Assembly (NCBI GenBank): GCA_965204655.1
Contig: OZ241998.1
Location: forward strand, 1,178,001 to 1,242,000
DNA: 64,000 nt
Reading direction: 5' to 3'
Source of the DNA: CATQHL01 sp965204655
GTDB lineage: Bacteria; Actinomycetota; Acidimicrobiia; Acidimicrobiales; CATQHL01
Under the pieces are notes generated by a model. It worked only from the letters and a program-made list of their open reading frames with translations. It was not told where the DNA came from and made no database searches. Positions 16,616 to 26,116 of this stretch are shown piece after piece (the stretch's first letter is position 1; each line of letters starts with the position of its first letter). A program made the translations under genes and the position numbers.

Positions 16616-18766
16616 TCAGTTTGTCTCTTCGGCTGGAAAGGTAATTTCTCCCCACCACCGTTCTGCTGAGTTTTTGCCTTCCCAGCAGTGGATGTCTCCT
16701 GTTGTGAGGACGCCGCATTGGTGGTTGTAGCCTGCGCTTACGGCTGTGTAAGGGCCGGCTAGTCGGTAGGTTTCGCTGCGGTCGGTGCTCCAGCAGTCCA
16801 CCGCGCCGCTGTCTTTTAGCAAGGCGCAGGAGTACTCGCCTCCCACGCTGAGGGCCTCATAACCTTCCCCTTCGCTGCCGCGGATGTCATAGGCGGGGCT
16901 CCAGGTCCAGTCCTCGGGTTTCATCCAGGCTGCTCCCCAGCACTCCACCGCTCCTGTGGGGCGCAGACCGCAGGCTTCGTGTTTACCTACTCCAATTTCG
17001 GTGAACTCCCCCTCTGGGTGGTGAACCCTGATAGCTGTATCCTCTAAAACGATCCCCCGATCCCCGTAGCGTTCGCGCCCGGCGTCGTCGCCCCAGCACT
17101 CCACGGACTGATCGGGGCGCAAACCGCAGGAATACCCCCAGTCCCCCCACCTGCTCTTATGCCCCTCAGGGTCTAGTCTTACCTCAAGGCCGCCCCAGCC
17201 TGCGTGAACGCCTGTGATCGGTCCTCTAGGGGGAACGATCTTGCTTCGCCTGCCTCCGTAACCCCAGCACTCCAACTCACCTGAAGGCCGCAGTCCGCAC
17301 GCGAATGTGTCCCATCCCACTTTTACCTGTGTGAACCTGCCCTCCGGGGGGAAGGACTGCCCGTAAGTGTTCATCCCCCAACACTCCACCACCCCCCCAG
17401 GGCGCAACCCGCAAACAAAATTCCCGCTGGACGACAAGACGGCGAACGGCCCCTCGGGGGGCTCCACCGGGGACTCACCCTGCGGGTGACGGTGAGGCTC
17501 GCGTCCATCCCGAACAAAGTAATCATCAAAGTAATCACAAACTGCTTCCCCGCCCGGGCGCAACCCGCAATAATAGTTAGACCCCTTGACGATCCCTGTA
17601 ACCTCCTCAGGCGAACCGGCCCCTGACTCCCAACACAACCGCGCCCCGTAGTGATAACCGCAGGCGTTTCCCTCCCCGTACACAGCAGAGCGGTAATCCT
17701 CGGGCTCTGGCTGCGGCCAAACTCTGTCATCAGACCAGCACTCCACCTCCCCGCTAGGACGCAAACCGCAAGCATTAGGAACAAAGAAAACCGAGACGAA
17801 CTCCCCCTCTGGAGGAGAAAGATATGAGTAATTATTGTCCTCCAAGATACTCCGCCAGCATTCCACGCTTCTGTCGGTCCGCAACCCGCAAATATGGTTG
17901 TCTCCCCACCAGGCGTGAACACTCACGAAGTCCCCCTCCGGAAGCGGCAACTCGCCGCACGGCCCCTTACAATAGTCAGTGTAACCGCCCCCCCAGCACT
18001 CTACCGAACCCCCCGCCCTCACACCGCAACCGAAACCATTAGCCAACGCGAAATCAACGAACACTCCCTCCGGAGGGAAATCAACAGGCTCGCGCCACCC
18101 AGTAGAACCCCAACAAACCACCTTCTTATCCACCCGGACAGCGCACGCATGCTCAAAGCCTACAGACACCTCAGTGAACACACCCCCAGGGGGGGAAACC
18201 ACAACATCACGATTACGCCCCCAACACACCAACACACCCGAAGGGCGCAGCCCGCAAGCATTACCGAAACCAGCGCTCACCGAGGAGAACACACCCTCAG
18301 GAACGGCAGCACCAACAGGATCTCCCCAACTTCTGGGGAATCTCTTCCACCAATCAGCCCACAAGGAAGACCCGCCCCAATCCCTGCCCCACTCCCAGCA
18401 CTCCACCCCGCCCCCCTCACGCAAACCACACGAATAACCCAAACCAGCACTCACATCCACAAACACCCCACCAAGATCACCCCCAAACTCCGTCGGAGGG
18501 GCAACCACAGAAGTGGCAGCCCCCACCGGAACCGAGGGCACCGACCAAGGCGCCTCCCCAACAACCGTAGACGAAGAAGAAACAGTCACCGACGAATCAC
18601 TACCACCACCCGCGGCAGTCGAAGTCGACGAAACCGCGGACCCCCGATAGAGTCCAACCTCAGGCCCCCCGGGAGGCTCACCTGGAGATACGCCGCCCGC
18701 GCAAGCCGACACCACCAAAACAACAGCCAGACAAGCCCCCGAACGCAGCCGGATACTAACAGTCAC
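16616..18766 (-). CDS. RCC1-repeat lipoprotein, array copy 3 (14 repeats)
   Basis: This 716-residue lipoprotein has a GTG start preceded by AGGAG at nine bases. Its linker after the lipobox cysteine (SPGEPPGGPEVGLYRGSAVS) is that of copy 5, not of copies 1, 2 and 4. After repeat 1 it has the G-R-D-W-G-G-S-S-L-W-A-D-W-W loop of copy 1. After repeat 5 it has the I-L-E-D-N-N-Y-S-Y loop of copy 2, and in repeat 6 the F-F-V-P-N-A-C form of copy 5. It is thus a clear mosaic of its neighbours. It has fourteen repeats with paired cysteines and no catalytic signature. It is presumably displayed on the cell surface. Confidence 0.85.
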   Translation of the reverse strand: MTVSIRLRSGACLAVVLVVSACAGGVSPGEPPGGPEVGLYRGSAVSSTSTAAGGGSDSSVTVSSSSTVVGEAPWSVPSVPVGAATSVVAPPTEFGGDLGGVFVDVSAGLGYSCGLREGGGVECWEWGRDWGGSSLWADWWKRFPRSWGDPVGAAVPEGVFSSVSAGFGNACGLRPSGVLVCWGRNRDVVVSPPGGVFTEVSVGFEHACAVRVDKKVVCWGSTGWREPVDFPPEGVFVDFALANGFGCGVRAGGSVECWGGGYTDYCKGPCGELPLPEGDFVSVHAWWGDNHICGLRTDRSVECWRSILEDNNYSYLSPPEGEFVSVFFVPNACGLRPSGEVECWSDDRVWPQPEPEDYRSAVYGEGNACGYHYGARLCWESGAGSPEEVTGIVKGSNYYCGLRPGGEAVCDYFDDYFVRDGREPHRHPQGESPVEPPEGPFAVLSSSGNFVCGLRPGGVVECWGMNTYGQSFPPEGRFTQVKVGWDTFACGLRPSGELECWGYGGRRSKIVPPRGPITGVHAGWGGLEVRLDPEGHKSRWGDWGYSCGLRPDQSVECWGDDAGRERYGDRGIVLEDTAIRVHHPEGEFTEIGVGKHEACGLRPTGAVECWGAAWMKPEDWTWSPAYDIRGSEGEGYEALSVGGEYSCALLKDSGAVDCWSTDRSETYRLAGPYTAVSAGYNHQCGVLTTGDIHCWEGKNSAERWWGEITFPAEETN

Positions 18767-18845
18767 CGTAACCCGCTCCTGCGAAGACCCTCAGAAGGGA
18801 AGTTCCCTCTCCAACGACGCCAAGGTGATGAGCTCAATAGGCGTA

Positions 18846-18873
18846 AAACTAGGATTGCGTTCACTAGCATCAA
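18846..18873 (-). promoter_or_regulatory. Candidate promoter in spacer between array copies 4 and 3
   Basis: Minus-strand TTGATG and TAGTTT are 16 bases apart in the conserved spacer after copy 4. Confidence 0.3.
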
Positions 18874-18874
18874 C

Positions 18875-20968
18875 TCAGTTTTCCTCTTCGGCGGGGATGG
18901 TGATTTCTCCCCACCACCGTTCTTCTGAGTTTTTGCCCTCCCAGCAGTGGATGTCTCCTGTTGTGAGGACGCCGCATTGGTGCCCGTAGCCTGCGCTTAC
19001 GGCTGTGTAGGGGCCGGCTAGTTGGTAGGTTTCGCTGCGGTCGGTGCTCCAGCAGTCCACCGCCCCGCTGCCGCGAAGCAAAGCGCAGGAGTACTCGCCC
19101 CCCACGCTGAGAGCCTCATAGCCTTCCCCTTCGCCGCCGCGGACGTCGTGGGCGGGGCTCCAGTCTTCAGGGTTCATCCAGGCGGCGCCCCAGCACTCCA
19201 CCACCCCTGAGGGGCGCAGCCCGCAGGCTTCCTGCTTCCCTACCCCCACCTCGGTGAACTCCCCCTCGGGGTGGTGAACCCTGATAGCTGTATCCACATC
19301 ATCCACAGCACGACTCCGCCCTCCTGGCCCTAAGTCGCCCCAGCACTCCACTGACCGGTCGGGGCGCAGACCGCAGGAATACCCCCAATCCCTTCTAGAT
19401 GAAAATGTGCCAGTTTGTCTGCGTACTTCAAGGCCGCCCCAGCCTGCGTGAACAGCGGTGAGCGCTCCTCTGGAGGGAATGATTCTGCTTCGATAGCCTC
19501 CGTAACCCCAGCACTCCAATTCACCTGAGGGTCGCAGGCCACACGCGAATGAGTGCCCTGCTTTGATTTGGGTGAACCTGCCCTCAGGGGGAGAAGATTC
19601 CCCGTAAGTGTTCGTCCCCCAGCACTCCACTGTCCCACCTGGGCGCAGACCGCAAACAAAACGAAAACTAGACACCAAGGCGGTGAACGGCCCCTCAGGG
19701 GGCTCCACCGGGGACTCACCCTGCGGGAAACGGTAAAGGTAGCGTTCACCATAAGGAACGAAGTAATCATCAAAGTAATCACAAACTACTTCCCCGCCCG
19801 GGCGCAGCCCACATAAATAATTGAAGCCCTCAACGATCCCCGTGACTTCCTCAGGCAAACCAGTCCCCGATTCCCAACAATACTGCACCCCGTAAACGTA
19901 ACCGCAGGCGTTTCCCTCCCCGTACACCGCATCGGGATAATCCCCGGGCTCGGGAGGCGCCCAACTGCTGCCGTCAACAGACCAGCATTCCCCCTCCCCA
20001 CCCGGGCGCAAACCGCAAGAAAAGCTACCCACGAATAAGATAGAGGAGAACTCCCCCTCTGGAGGGGAAAGATACGGATTATAAACATCAACCTCAATGA
20101 AATTCCCCCAACATTCCACCCTCTCGTCGGTCCGCAACCCGCAAACATTGAAGTTACCCAACCCGGCGTAAACGCTCTGAAAGTCCCCCTCCGGCAGTGG
20201 CAACTCACCAGCAGTCCCTCCGGCAGTATAACCGTCCCCCCAGCACTCCACCGAGCCCCCCACCCTCACACCACACCCGAAACTTTTAGCCAACGCGAAA
20301 TCAACGAACACCCCCTCCGGAGGGAAATCAACAGGCTGACGCCAACTAGTAGAACCCCAACACGTCACTTTCTCATCTATCCGCACACCGCACGCATGCT
20401 CAAGCCCCACAGACACCTCTGTGAACACACCCTCAGGCGCAGAAACCACAACATCACGTTTACGACCCCAACACACCAACACCCCCGAAGGGCGCAGCCC
20501 GCAAGCATTCCCAAACCCAGCACTCACCGAAACGAAAACACCCCCAGGAACGACAGCGCCAACAGTATCCTCACTCCACCTCCGGAGTACTCTATCCCAC
20601 CAATCAGACGGCACAGAAGCCCCACCCCACTCCCAGCACTCCACCCCACCCCCCTCACGCAGACCACACGAATAACCGAAACCAGCGCTCACATCCACAA
20701 ACACCCCACCAAGATCACCCCCAAACTCCGTCGGAGGGACACCCGGCGTCGTAGGAACAACCGGCGGGGAAACAACCGTAGACGAAGAAACAGTCCCCAA
20801 CGAACCATTACCCCCGCCCGCTGTCACCGAGGTCGGCGAAACCGCAGACCTCTGAGGAGGCTCACCTAGAGGCGGAGGCTCAACCGAGGGCGCGCCGCCC
20901 GCGCAAGCCGACACCACCAAAACAACAGCCAGACAAACCCCCGAACGCAGCCGGATACTAACAGTCAC
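18875..20968 (-). CDS. RCC1-repeat lipoprotein, array copy 4 (14 repeats)
   Basis: This 697-residue lipoprotein has a GTG start with AGGAG nine bases upstream and lipobox VVSAC. It is the most divergent of the five copies. Its loop after repeat 4 is short (Y-T-A-G-G-T-A-G-E-L). Repeat 6 reads LFVGSFSCGLRPGGEGECW. Repeat 9 ends in G-T-N-T-Y-G-E-S, and the segment between repeats 11 and 12 is shortened and different (G-P-G-G-R-S-R-A-V-D-D-V). Fourteen repeats are present. Changes fall mainly in loops between the C-W-G end of one repeat and the start of the next, the propeller surface that contacts ligands in known RCC1 folds. Confidence 0.85.
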   Translation of the reverse strand: MTVSIRLRSGVCLAVVLVVSACAGGAPSVEPPPLGEPPQRSAVSPTSVTAGGGNGSLGTVSSSTVVSPPVVPTTPGVPPTEFGGDLGGVFVDVSAGFGYSCGLREGGGVECWEWGGASVPSDWWDRVLRRWSEDTVGAVVPGGVFVSVSAGFGNACGLRPSGVLVCWGRKRDVVVSAPEGVFTEVSVGLEHACGVRIDEKVTCWGSTSWRQPVDFPPEGVFVDFALAKSFGCGVRVGGSVECWGDGYTAGGTAGELPLPEGDFQSVYAGLGNFNVCGLRTDERVECWGNFIEVDVYNPYLSPPEGEFSSILFVGSFSCGLRPGGEGECWSVDGSSWAPPEPGDYPDAVYGEGNACGYVYGVQYCWESGTGLPEEVTGIVEGFNYLCGLRPGGEVVCDYFDDYFVPYGERYLYRFPQGESPVEPPEGPFTALVSSFRFVCGLRPGGTVECWGTNTYGESSPPEGRFTQIKAGHSFACGLRPSGELECWGYGGYRSRIIPSRGALTAVHAGWGGLEVRRQTGTFSSRRDWGYSCGLRPDRSVECWGDLGPGGRSRAVDDVDTAIRVHHPEGEFTEVGVGKQEACGLRPSGVVECWGAAWMNPEDWSPAHDVRGGEGEGYEALSVGGEYSCALLRGSGAVDCWSTDRSETYQLAGPYTAVSAGYGHQCGVLTTGDIHCWEGKNSEERWWGEITIPAEEEN

Positions 20969-21047
20969 CGTAACCCGCTCCTGCGAAGACCCTCAGAAGG
21001 GAAGTTCCCTCTCCAACGACGCCAAGGTGATGAGCTCAATAGGCGTA

Positions 21048-21075
21048 AAACTAGGATTGCGTTCACCAGCATCAA
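21048..21075 (-). promoter_or_regulatory. Candidate promoter in spacer between array copies 5 and 4
   Basis: Minus-strand TTGATG and TAGTTT are 16 bases apart in the conserved spacer after copy 5. Confidence 0.3.
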
Positions 21076-21076
21076 C

Positions 21077-23233
21077 TCAGTTTGTCTCTTCGGAAGGGAA
21101 GGTGATTTCTCCCCACCACCGTTCTTCTGAGTTTTTGCCTTCCCAGCAGTGGATGTCTCCTGTTGTGAGGACGCCGCATTGGTGGTTGTAGCCTGCGCTT
21201 ACGGCTGTGTAGGGTCCGGCTAGTTGGTAGGTTTCGCTTCGGTCGGTGCTCCAGCAGTCCATTGCGCCGCTGTCTTTAAGCAAGGCGCAGGAGTAGTCGC
21301 CTCCCACGCTGAGAGCCGCATAGCCTCCGCCTTCGCCTCTGCGGATGTCATAGGCGGGGCTCCAGGTCCAGTCCTCGGGTTTCATCCAGGCTGCGCCCCA
21401 GCACTCCACCACTCCTGTGGGACGCAGACCGCAGGCCTCCTGCCTCCCCACCCCCACCTCGGTGAACTCCCCCTCTGGGTGGTGAACCCTGATAGCTGTA
21501 TCCTCTAAAACGATCCCCCACTCCCCGTAGCGTTCGTACCCTTCGTCGTCGCCCCAGCACTCCACGGACTGATCAGGGCGCAAACCGCAGGAATACCCCC
21601 AGTCCCCCCACCTGCCTTCGTCCCTCTCAGGGGTAAATATTACCTCGTGGCCACCCCAACCTGCGTGAACGCCTGTGAGCGGTCCTCTAGGAGGGACGAT
21701 CTTGCTTCGCCTGCCTCCGTAACCCCAGCACTCCAACTCACCCGAGGGCCGCAGGCCGCACGCGAATGTGTCCCATCCCACTTTTAACTGTGTGAACCTG
21801 CCCTCCGGGGGGGAGGACTGCCCGTAAGTGTTCATCCCCCAACACTCCACCGCCCCCCCGGGGCGCAAACCGCAAACAAAATTCCCGCTAGACGCCAAAA
21901 CCGCGAACGGCCCCTCGGGGGGCTCCACCGGGGACTCACCCTGCGGGTGACGGTGAGGCTCGCGTCCATCCCGGACAAAGTAATCATCAAAGTAATCACA
22001 AACTGCTTCCCCGCTAGGGCGCAAACCGCAATAATAGTTAGACCCCTTGACGATCCCTGTAACCTCCTCAGGTGAACCGGCCCCCGACTCCCAACACAAC
22101 CGCGCCCCGTAATGATAACCGCAGGCGTTTCCCTCCCCGTACACAGCAGAGCGGTAATCCTCAGGCTCTGGCTGCGGCCAAACTCTGTCGTCAGACCAGC
22201 ACTCCACCTCCCCGCTAGGACGCAAACCGCAAGCATTAGGAACAAAGAAAACCGAGACGAACTCCCCCTCCGGAGGAGAAAGATACGGGGTGTAAACATC
22301 GACCTCAATAAAATTTCCCCAGCACTCCACGCTTCTGTCGGTCCGCAACCCGCAAACATCGCCGTCTCCCCACCAGGCATGAACGCTCACGAAGTCCCCC
22401 TCTGGGAGCGGCAACTCGCCGCACGGCCCCCTACAATAGTCAGTGTAACCGCCCCCCCAGCACTCTACCGAACCCCCCACCCTCACACCGCAACCGGAAC
22501 CGTTAGTCAACGCGAAATCGACGAACACCCCCTCCGGAGGGAAATCAACAGGCTCGCGCCTCCCAGTAGAACCCCAACAAACCACCTTCTCATCCACCCG
22601 CACGGCGCACGCATGCTCAAATCCCACAGACACCTCAGTGAACACGCCCCCAGGGGGTGAAACCACAACATCACGATTACGACCCCAACACACCAACACA
22701 CCTGAAGGGCGCAGCCCGCAAGCATTACCGAAACCAGCGCTCACCGAGGAGAACACACCCTCAGGTACCACAGCATCCACAGGATCATCACTCCACCTAT
22801 TGGATATTCTCCCCCACCAAGCAGCCCACCTGGAAGACCCGCCCCAATCCCTTCCCCACTCCCAGCACTCCACCCCGCCACCCTCACGCAAACCGCACGA
22901 ATAACTCAAACCAGCGCTCACATCCACAAACACCTCACCAAGATCACCCCCAACCTCCGTCGGAGGAACAACCACAGAAATGGTAGCCCCCACCGGAACC
23001 GAGGGCACCGACCAAGGCACCTCTCCAACAACCGTAGACGAAGAAGAAACAGTCACCGACGAACCATTACCCCCACCCGCGGCAGTCGAAGTCGACGAAA
23101 CCGCGGACCCCCGATAGAGTCCAACCTCAGGCCCCCCGGGAGGCTCACCTGGAGATACGCCGCCCGCGCAAGCCGAGAGCACCAAAACAACAACCAGCCA
23201 CGCCCCCGAACAACGCCGGATGCTAACATTCAC
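21077..23233 (-). CDS. RCC1-repeat lipoprotein, array copy 5 (14 repeats), coupled to the metallopeptidase gene
   Basis: About 718 residues from the GTG at 23233. Its AGGAG ribosome site is formed by the stop codon of the upstream metallopeptidase (TCATCATAGGAG), so translation of the two genes is likely coupled. A GTG at 23239 is only three bases from that site. The lipobox is VLSAC. Fourteen repeats are present. The last 220 residues are nearly identical to copy 1 at DNA level, whereas the middle shares blocks with copies 2 and 3. It is the first RCC1 gene of the array and the only one without the roughly 100-bp spacer upstream. Confidence 0.86.
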   Translation of the reverse strand: MNVSIRRCSGAWLVVVLVLSACAGGVSPGEPPGGPEVGLYRGSAVSSTSTAAGGGNGSSVTVSSSSTVVGEVPWSVPSVPVGATISVVVPPTEVGGDLGEVFVDVSAGLSYSCGLREGGGVECWEWGRDWGGSSRWAAWWGRISNRWSDDPVDAVVPEGVFSSVSAGFGNACGLRPSGVLVCWGRNRDVVVSPPGGVFTEVSVGFEHACAVRVDEKVVCWGSTGRREPVDFPPEGVFVDFALTNGSGCGVRVGGSVECWGGGYTDYCRGPCGELPLPEGDFVSVHAWWGDGDVCGLRTDRSVECWGNFIEVDVYTPYLSPPEGEFVSVFFVPNACGLRPSGEVECWSDDRVWPQPEPEDYRSAVYGEGNACGYHYGARLCWESGAGSPEEVTGIVKGSNYYCGLRPSGEAVCDYFDDYFVRDGREPHRHPQGESPVEPPEGPFAVLASSGNFVCGLRPGGAVECWGMNTYGQSSPPEGRFTQLKVGWDTFACGLRPSGELECWGYGGRRSKIVPPRGPLTGVHAGWGGHEVIFTPERDEGRWGDWGYSCGLRPDQSVECWGDDEGYERYGEWGIVLEDTAIRVHHPEGEFTEVGVGRQEACGLRPTGVVECWGAAWMKPEDWTWSPAYDIRRGEGGGYAALSVGGDYSCALLKDSGAMDCWSTDRSETYQLAGPYTAVSAGYNHQCGVLTTGDIHCWEGKNSEERWWGEITFPSEETN

Positions 23234-23245
23234 CGCCACTGACTC

Positions 23246-26116
23246 CTATGATGAGCTTGTGTATGTCATCACAGCGGAAGGCTCTCCCAACGTCCAGTAC
23301 TTAGCCCCGTCACCTAGATCTAAAAGAATGTTTGACCTTGACGTCCCATCCAAATTATTCGTATCCACCAGCGGATCTCCTCGAGTCAACCCCACCACTA
23401 CGAACTCGTGGCTGCGGATATTCTCATATGCATCCTCAGTGAGATCCACATTCACCCCCAAATAAATACAATCATCAGGACGATTAACGCGACTAACAGG
23501 CGTGGAGGTAACCGGGTCGATCAACTCCAACAACCCTTTCGGCTGCTTCTTGGCGTCATAGAGCTTAAGTGTCTTGGATGTGGGTATGAAGTTGTCGGGT
23601 TTGAAAACCACGAGGTCCCCGTCGTCGAGGTTTGTTGTGTCGGCTGTGTCTTTCCGCAGCGCCTTCCAGGCGCCGGTGCTTCCTTTAGCACGGTGCATAA
23701 TCACCCACGCATAAGCGTTATAAACATACCGCCTCTCCTCACCCGCCGGCCCTCGCCACGGAACGCATGCATTAGGATAAGTCTGGGGATGCTTTGAAGG
23801 GCTAGAATCGCTAGGAGGTATAGCAATCTGGAACCGCCAGAAACTATCCTCCGTATCCTCTATCTCAAACTTAGAGTACCGGCTCCCTTCAAACGCTCTC
23901 GGATGATAAATAGCAGACAAATCCGCCTCATCCCTATCAGTAACAGTGCTTGACCGGCAATCAAAATAACCCGAATGGAACTCAGACGGATCATCCACGA
24001 GCACCTGCCACGAACGAGGACCGTCCCTATACGAATACAACGACGGCACTTTACGCGGACTCGTGCCAGCAACCCACGCGCACTCGTGACCGTAATCGCC
24101 TAACCCGAGCAAGTGCCCCAATTCATGCTCAAACAGGCGACGATGGACAGTTACAATCTGTATAGCCGAACCATCAACAGGACTAGGCAACCAATCCAGC
24201 GGCCAGTTCAGCCAACTAGCGAAGTTCGGCCACACACAGCCCGCCCCAGCAGCCGGACATCCCGTAGCCGAGCCGGCGCACGCCAAATTAGTGTCCCTGT
24301 TCGCGGCAGTGCACCTCGTGATCGGCGAAGCCGTCGCACAACCAATAGGCACACACACCTGAGCATTCGGCGGGCACGCATTACCGTCAGCGTCGGTGCC
24401 GCCCGCGGCGCAGCGGTAATCGGAAATAATAATATCAAAATTATTGTTAGGATCAATCCTCGCGGCGTTTCCACGTGCTAGTTCACGGCAGTCGGCCAAA
24501 CTTGAAACCCGCCCGCTGAACGAGAACACGTCCTGAAAAGCGCTCCCCGAGGGGTTCAAAGTCGAATTCCAATGATTCACCGCAGCAGTGATCGGAGCTA
24601 CGAAGTCCCTGACGGTGGTACAAATACTCAACGCCTCCCCCCGCTGAGTCTTCGGGTTCAAATGAGCCGTCATCGCACTCGGCAAGTCATAAGGATGCCA
24701 ATCCCCAGGGTCTCGCGTCTGTGGTGTTTGACGAGCTATGCCACTGGTCGCGCTGCGAGCAAGGCTGTTCACAGACTCCACTCTCACCTCATAGGCAACA
24801 CCGTCGACCAAGCCAGTGATCTCCTGAGTGTAAAAACCTCCCGGAGCAGCAGGCGCCGTCGTACTCGCCCCTCCAGCAACCGTTGTCGTAGTCGTAGTAG
24901 ACACCGACACCCCCGAACTCCAAGTCGCAACGCCCTCTTGGCGCCAACTCACCTCATAACGCAAAGCAAGATCCGAGACACGCCCCGAAGAATCCATCGA
25001 CTGGCCCGTAACAGTCGTCCCCTGCCAAAACACCTCTAACCCCCTTGAAGCCGAGAAAACCGTCAAACCCCTAACAGCATCAGGATAAGTAAGACACAAA
25101 TTCCCCACCAACCTCCAACCGCTCCTACAAAACGACCCCGCAACCGTCGTAGTAGTCCCCACCTGCTGAGAAACAGAAACCGTCGTAGCAGTCACACCAG
25201 CCGCAGTCGTAGTCGTAGAAGCAACAGCGCCAGCCGTGGTCGTAGTGGTGCTCGCCGTCGTAGTAGTCGTCGCTGCAGTAGTTGTAGTCGCTGTGGTGGG
25301 GGTGTAGCAGCGGTAGCCTCTGAGGGTTTTCCCTTGCGGGCAAGAATACGTGTAAGTGGGAGCAGCAGTGAGCGTGCGCCTACACGAACTCCCTGAAAGA
25401 GTCCAGCCGCTAGGGCAGGACTTCACTTTCGCTGGATACGACCAACAACGCCCGCTCACTAGAGTGCCTGTGGAGCACGACCGCGAAGACGTGGGAGACA
25501 CGTAGCGGACGCTCGTCGTCGTCCGACTGCACGTGCTACCAGAGCGCGTCCAACCAGACGGACACGAATAACTCAACGTCCCGTAATGCGTCAGAGTGGT
25601 GCTCACGAACCGATAACACGTGCCCCCAGAACGAGACCAACCAGACGGACACGAATAACTCAACGTCCCGTAGCGCGTCACGCTGCTCCTCACATACCGG
25701 TAACACGTGCTCCCAGAGCGACGCCAGCCGGACGGGCACGAATAGTTTAGCGTGCCGTAGCGGACTGTTCTTGACGTTACATAGCGGGAACAAGTGCCCC
25801 CAGAGCGCGACCAGCCGGACGGGCACGAATAGTATAACGTTCCGTAGCGGGTTACGTACCTGTAACACGAACTCCCGGAGAGACTCCAACCGGACGAACA
25901 ATAATAATAGCCGCCAATACCAGGAAGATAACGGTAACTCGCCGAAGTAGACTGCCTCACCGAATACCTACAAGAAGCCGGCGTCCCCCTCGGGCTGCAA
26001 TAACGAGACGCCGACTGCGACTGACGGAACGTGCTCGACAAAACATAACGACAAGACGACGGCGCACCCCTCGGGCTGCAGGAAGCAGACGCCCCTTGAG
26101 ACTGGCGAGACGACAC
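23246..26116 (-). CDS. Cysteine-repeat secreted metallopeptidase, main (C-terminal) reading frame
   Basis: This 956-codon frame continues the gene that starts at 26943; the two are joined by a frameshift near 26157. In order it has two G-A-S-A-S-C-S-P-R-G-x-P-x-S-C-R-Y type repeats, then about seven 25-30-residue repeats with core SYSCPSGWxRSGxTCYRYV. A Thr-rich linker follows, then a fibronectin-III-like domain, then a zinc peptidase domain. The peptidase motif HELGHLLGLGD is at 24113-24127 and downstream, matching HExxHxxGxxD of snapalysin-like metzincins. A C-terminal domain of about 200 residues ends in YWTLGEPS. The predicted role is a surface or secreted protease; the substrate is unknown. 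Its stop codon supplies the ribosome site of RCC1 copy 5. A second complete homologue lies at 45902-49255. Confidence 0.8.
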   Translation of the reverse strand: MSSRQSQGASASCSPRGAPSSCRYVLSSTFRQSQSASRYCSPRGTPASCRYSVRQSTSASYRYLPGIGGYYYCSSGWSLSGSSCYRYVTRYGTLYYSCPSGWSRSGGTCSRYVTSRTVRYGTLNYSCPSGWRRSGSTCYRYVRSSVTRYGTLSYSCPSGWSRSGGTCYRFVSTTLTHYGTLSYSCPSGWTRSGSTCSRTTTSVRYVSPTSSRSCSTGTLVSGRCWSYPAKVKSCPSGWTLSGSSCRRTLTAAPTYTYSCPQGKTLRGYRCYTPTTATTTTAATTTTTASTTTTTAGAVASTTTTAAGVTATTVSVSQQVGTTTTVAGSFCRSGWRLVGNLCLTYPDAVRGLTVFSASRGLEVFWQGTTVTGQSMDSSGRVSDLALRYEVSWRQEGVATWSSGVSVSTTTTTTVAGGASTTAPAAPGGFYTQEITGLVDGVAYEVRVESVNSLARSATSGIARQTPQTRDPGDWHPYDLPSAMTAHLNPKTQRGEALSICTTVRDFVAPITAAVNHWNSTLNPSGSAFQDVFSFSGRVSSLADCRELARGNAARIDPNNNFDIIISDYRCAAGGTDADGNACPPNAQVCVPIGCATASPITRCTAANRDTNLACAGSATGCPAAGAGCVWPNFASWLNWPLDWLPSPVDGSAIQIVTVHRRLFEHELGHLLGLGDYGHECAWVAGTSPRKVPSLYSYRDGPRSWQVLVDDPSEFHSGYFDCRSSTVTDRDEADLSAIYHPRAFEGSRYSKFEIEDTEDSFWRFQIAIPPSDSSPSKHPQTYPNACVPWRGPAGEERRYVYNAYAWVIMHRAKGSTGAWKALRKDTADTTNLDDGDLVVFKPDNFIPTSKTLKLYDAKKQPKGLLELIDPVTSTPVSRVNRPDDCIYLGVNVDLTEDAYENIRSHEFVVVGLTRGDPLVDTNNLDGTSRSNILLDLGDGAKYWTLGEPSAVMTYTSSS

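Larger units (their letters stand above)
12241..23239 (-). repeat. Tandem array of five about 2.1-kb RCC1-lipoprotein genes with conserved spacers
   Basis: Five paralogous genes lie head-to-tail on the minus strand (stops at 12241, 14415, 16616, 18875 and 21077). They are separated by four nearly identical spacers of about 101-108 bp, so the real unit of duplication is gene plus spacer. Bases 12245-12905 and 21081-21735 appear identical over almost their whole length, although three other copies lie between them. This points to recent gene conversion or unequal exchange. Confidence 0.9.

Noticed and set aside
14874..16730. Long plus-strand open frame (618 codons) opposite RCC1 copies 2 and 3, and similar ones opposite other copies
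   Set aside because: They mirror the real genes codon by codon, have Arg/Pro/His-rich nonsense sequence, and recur only because the copies are duplicates.
12241..23239. Diversity-generating retroelement as the cause of variation among RCC1 copies
   Set aside because: No reverse transcriptase, template repeat or adenine-specific variation is seen; block-wise mosaicism fits gene conversion better.
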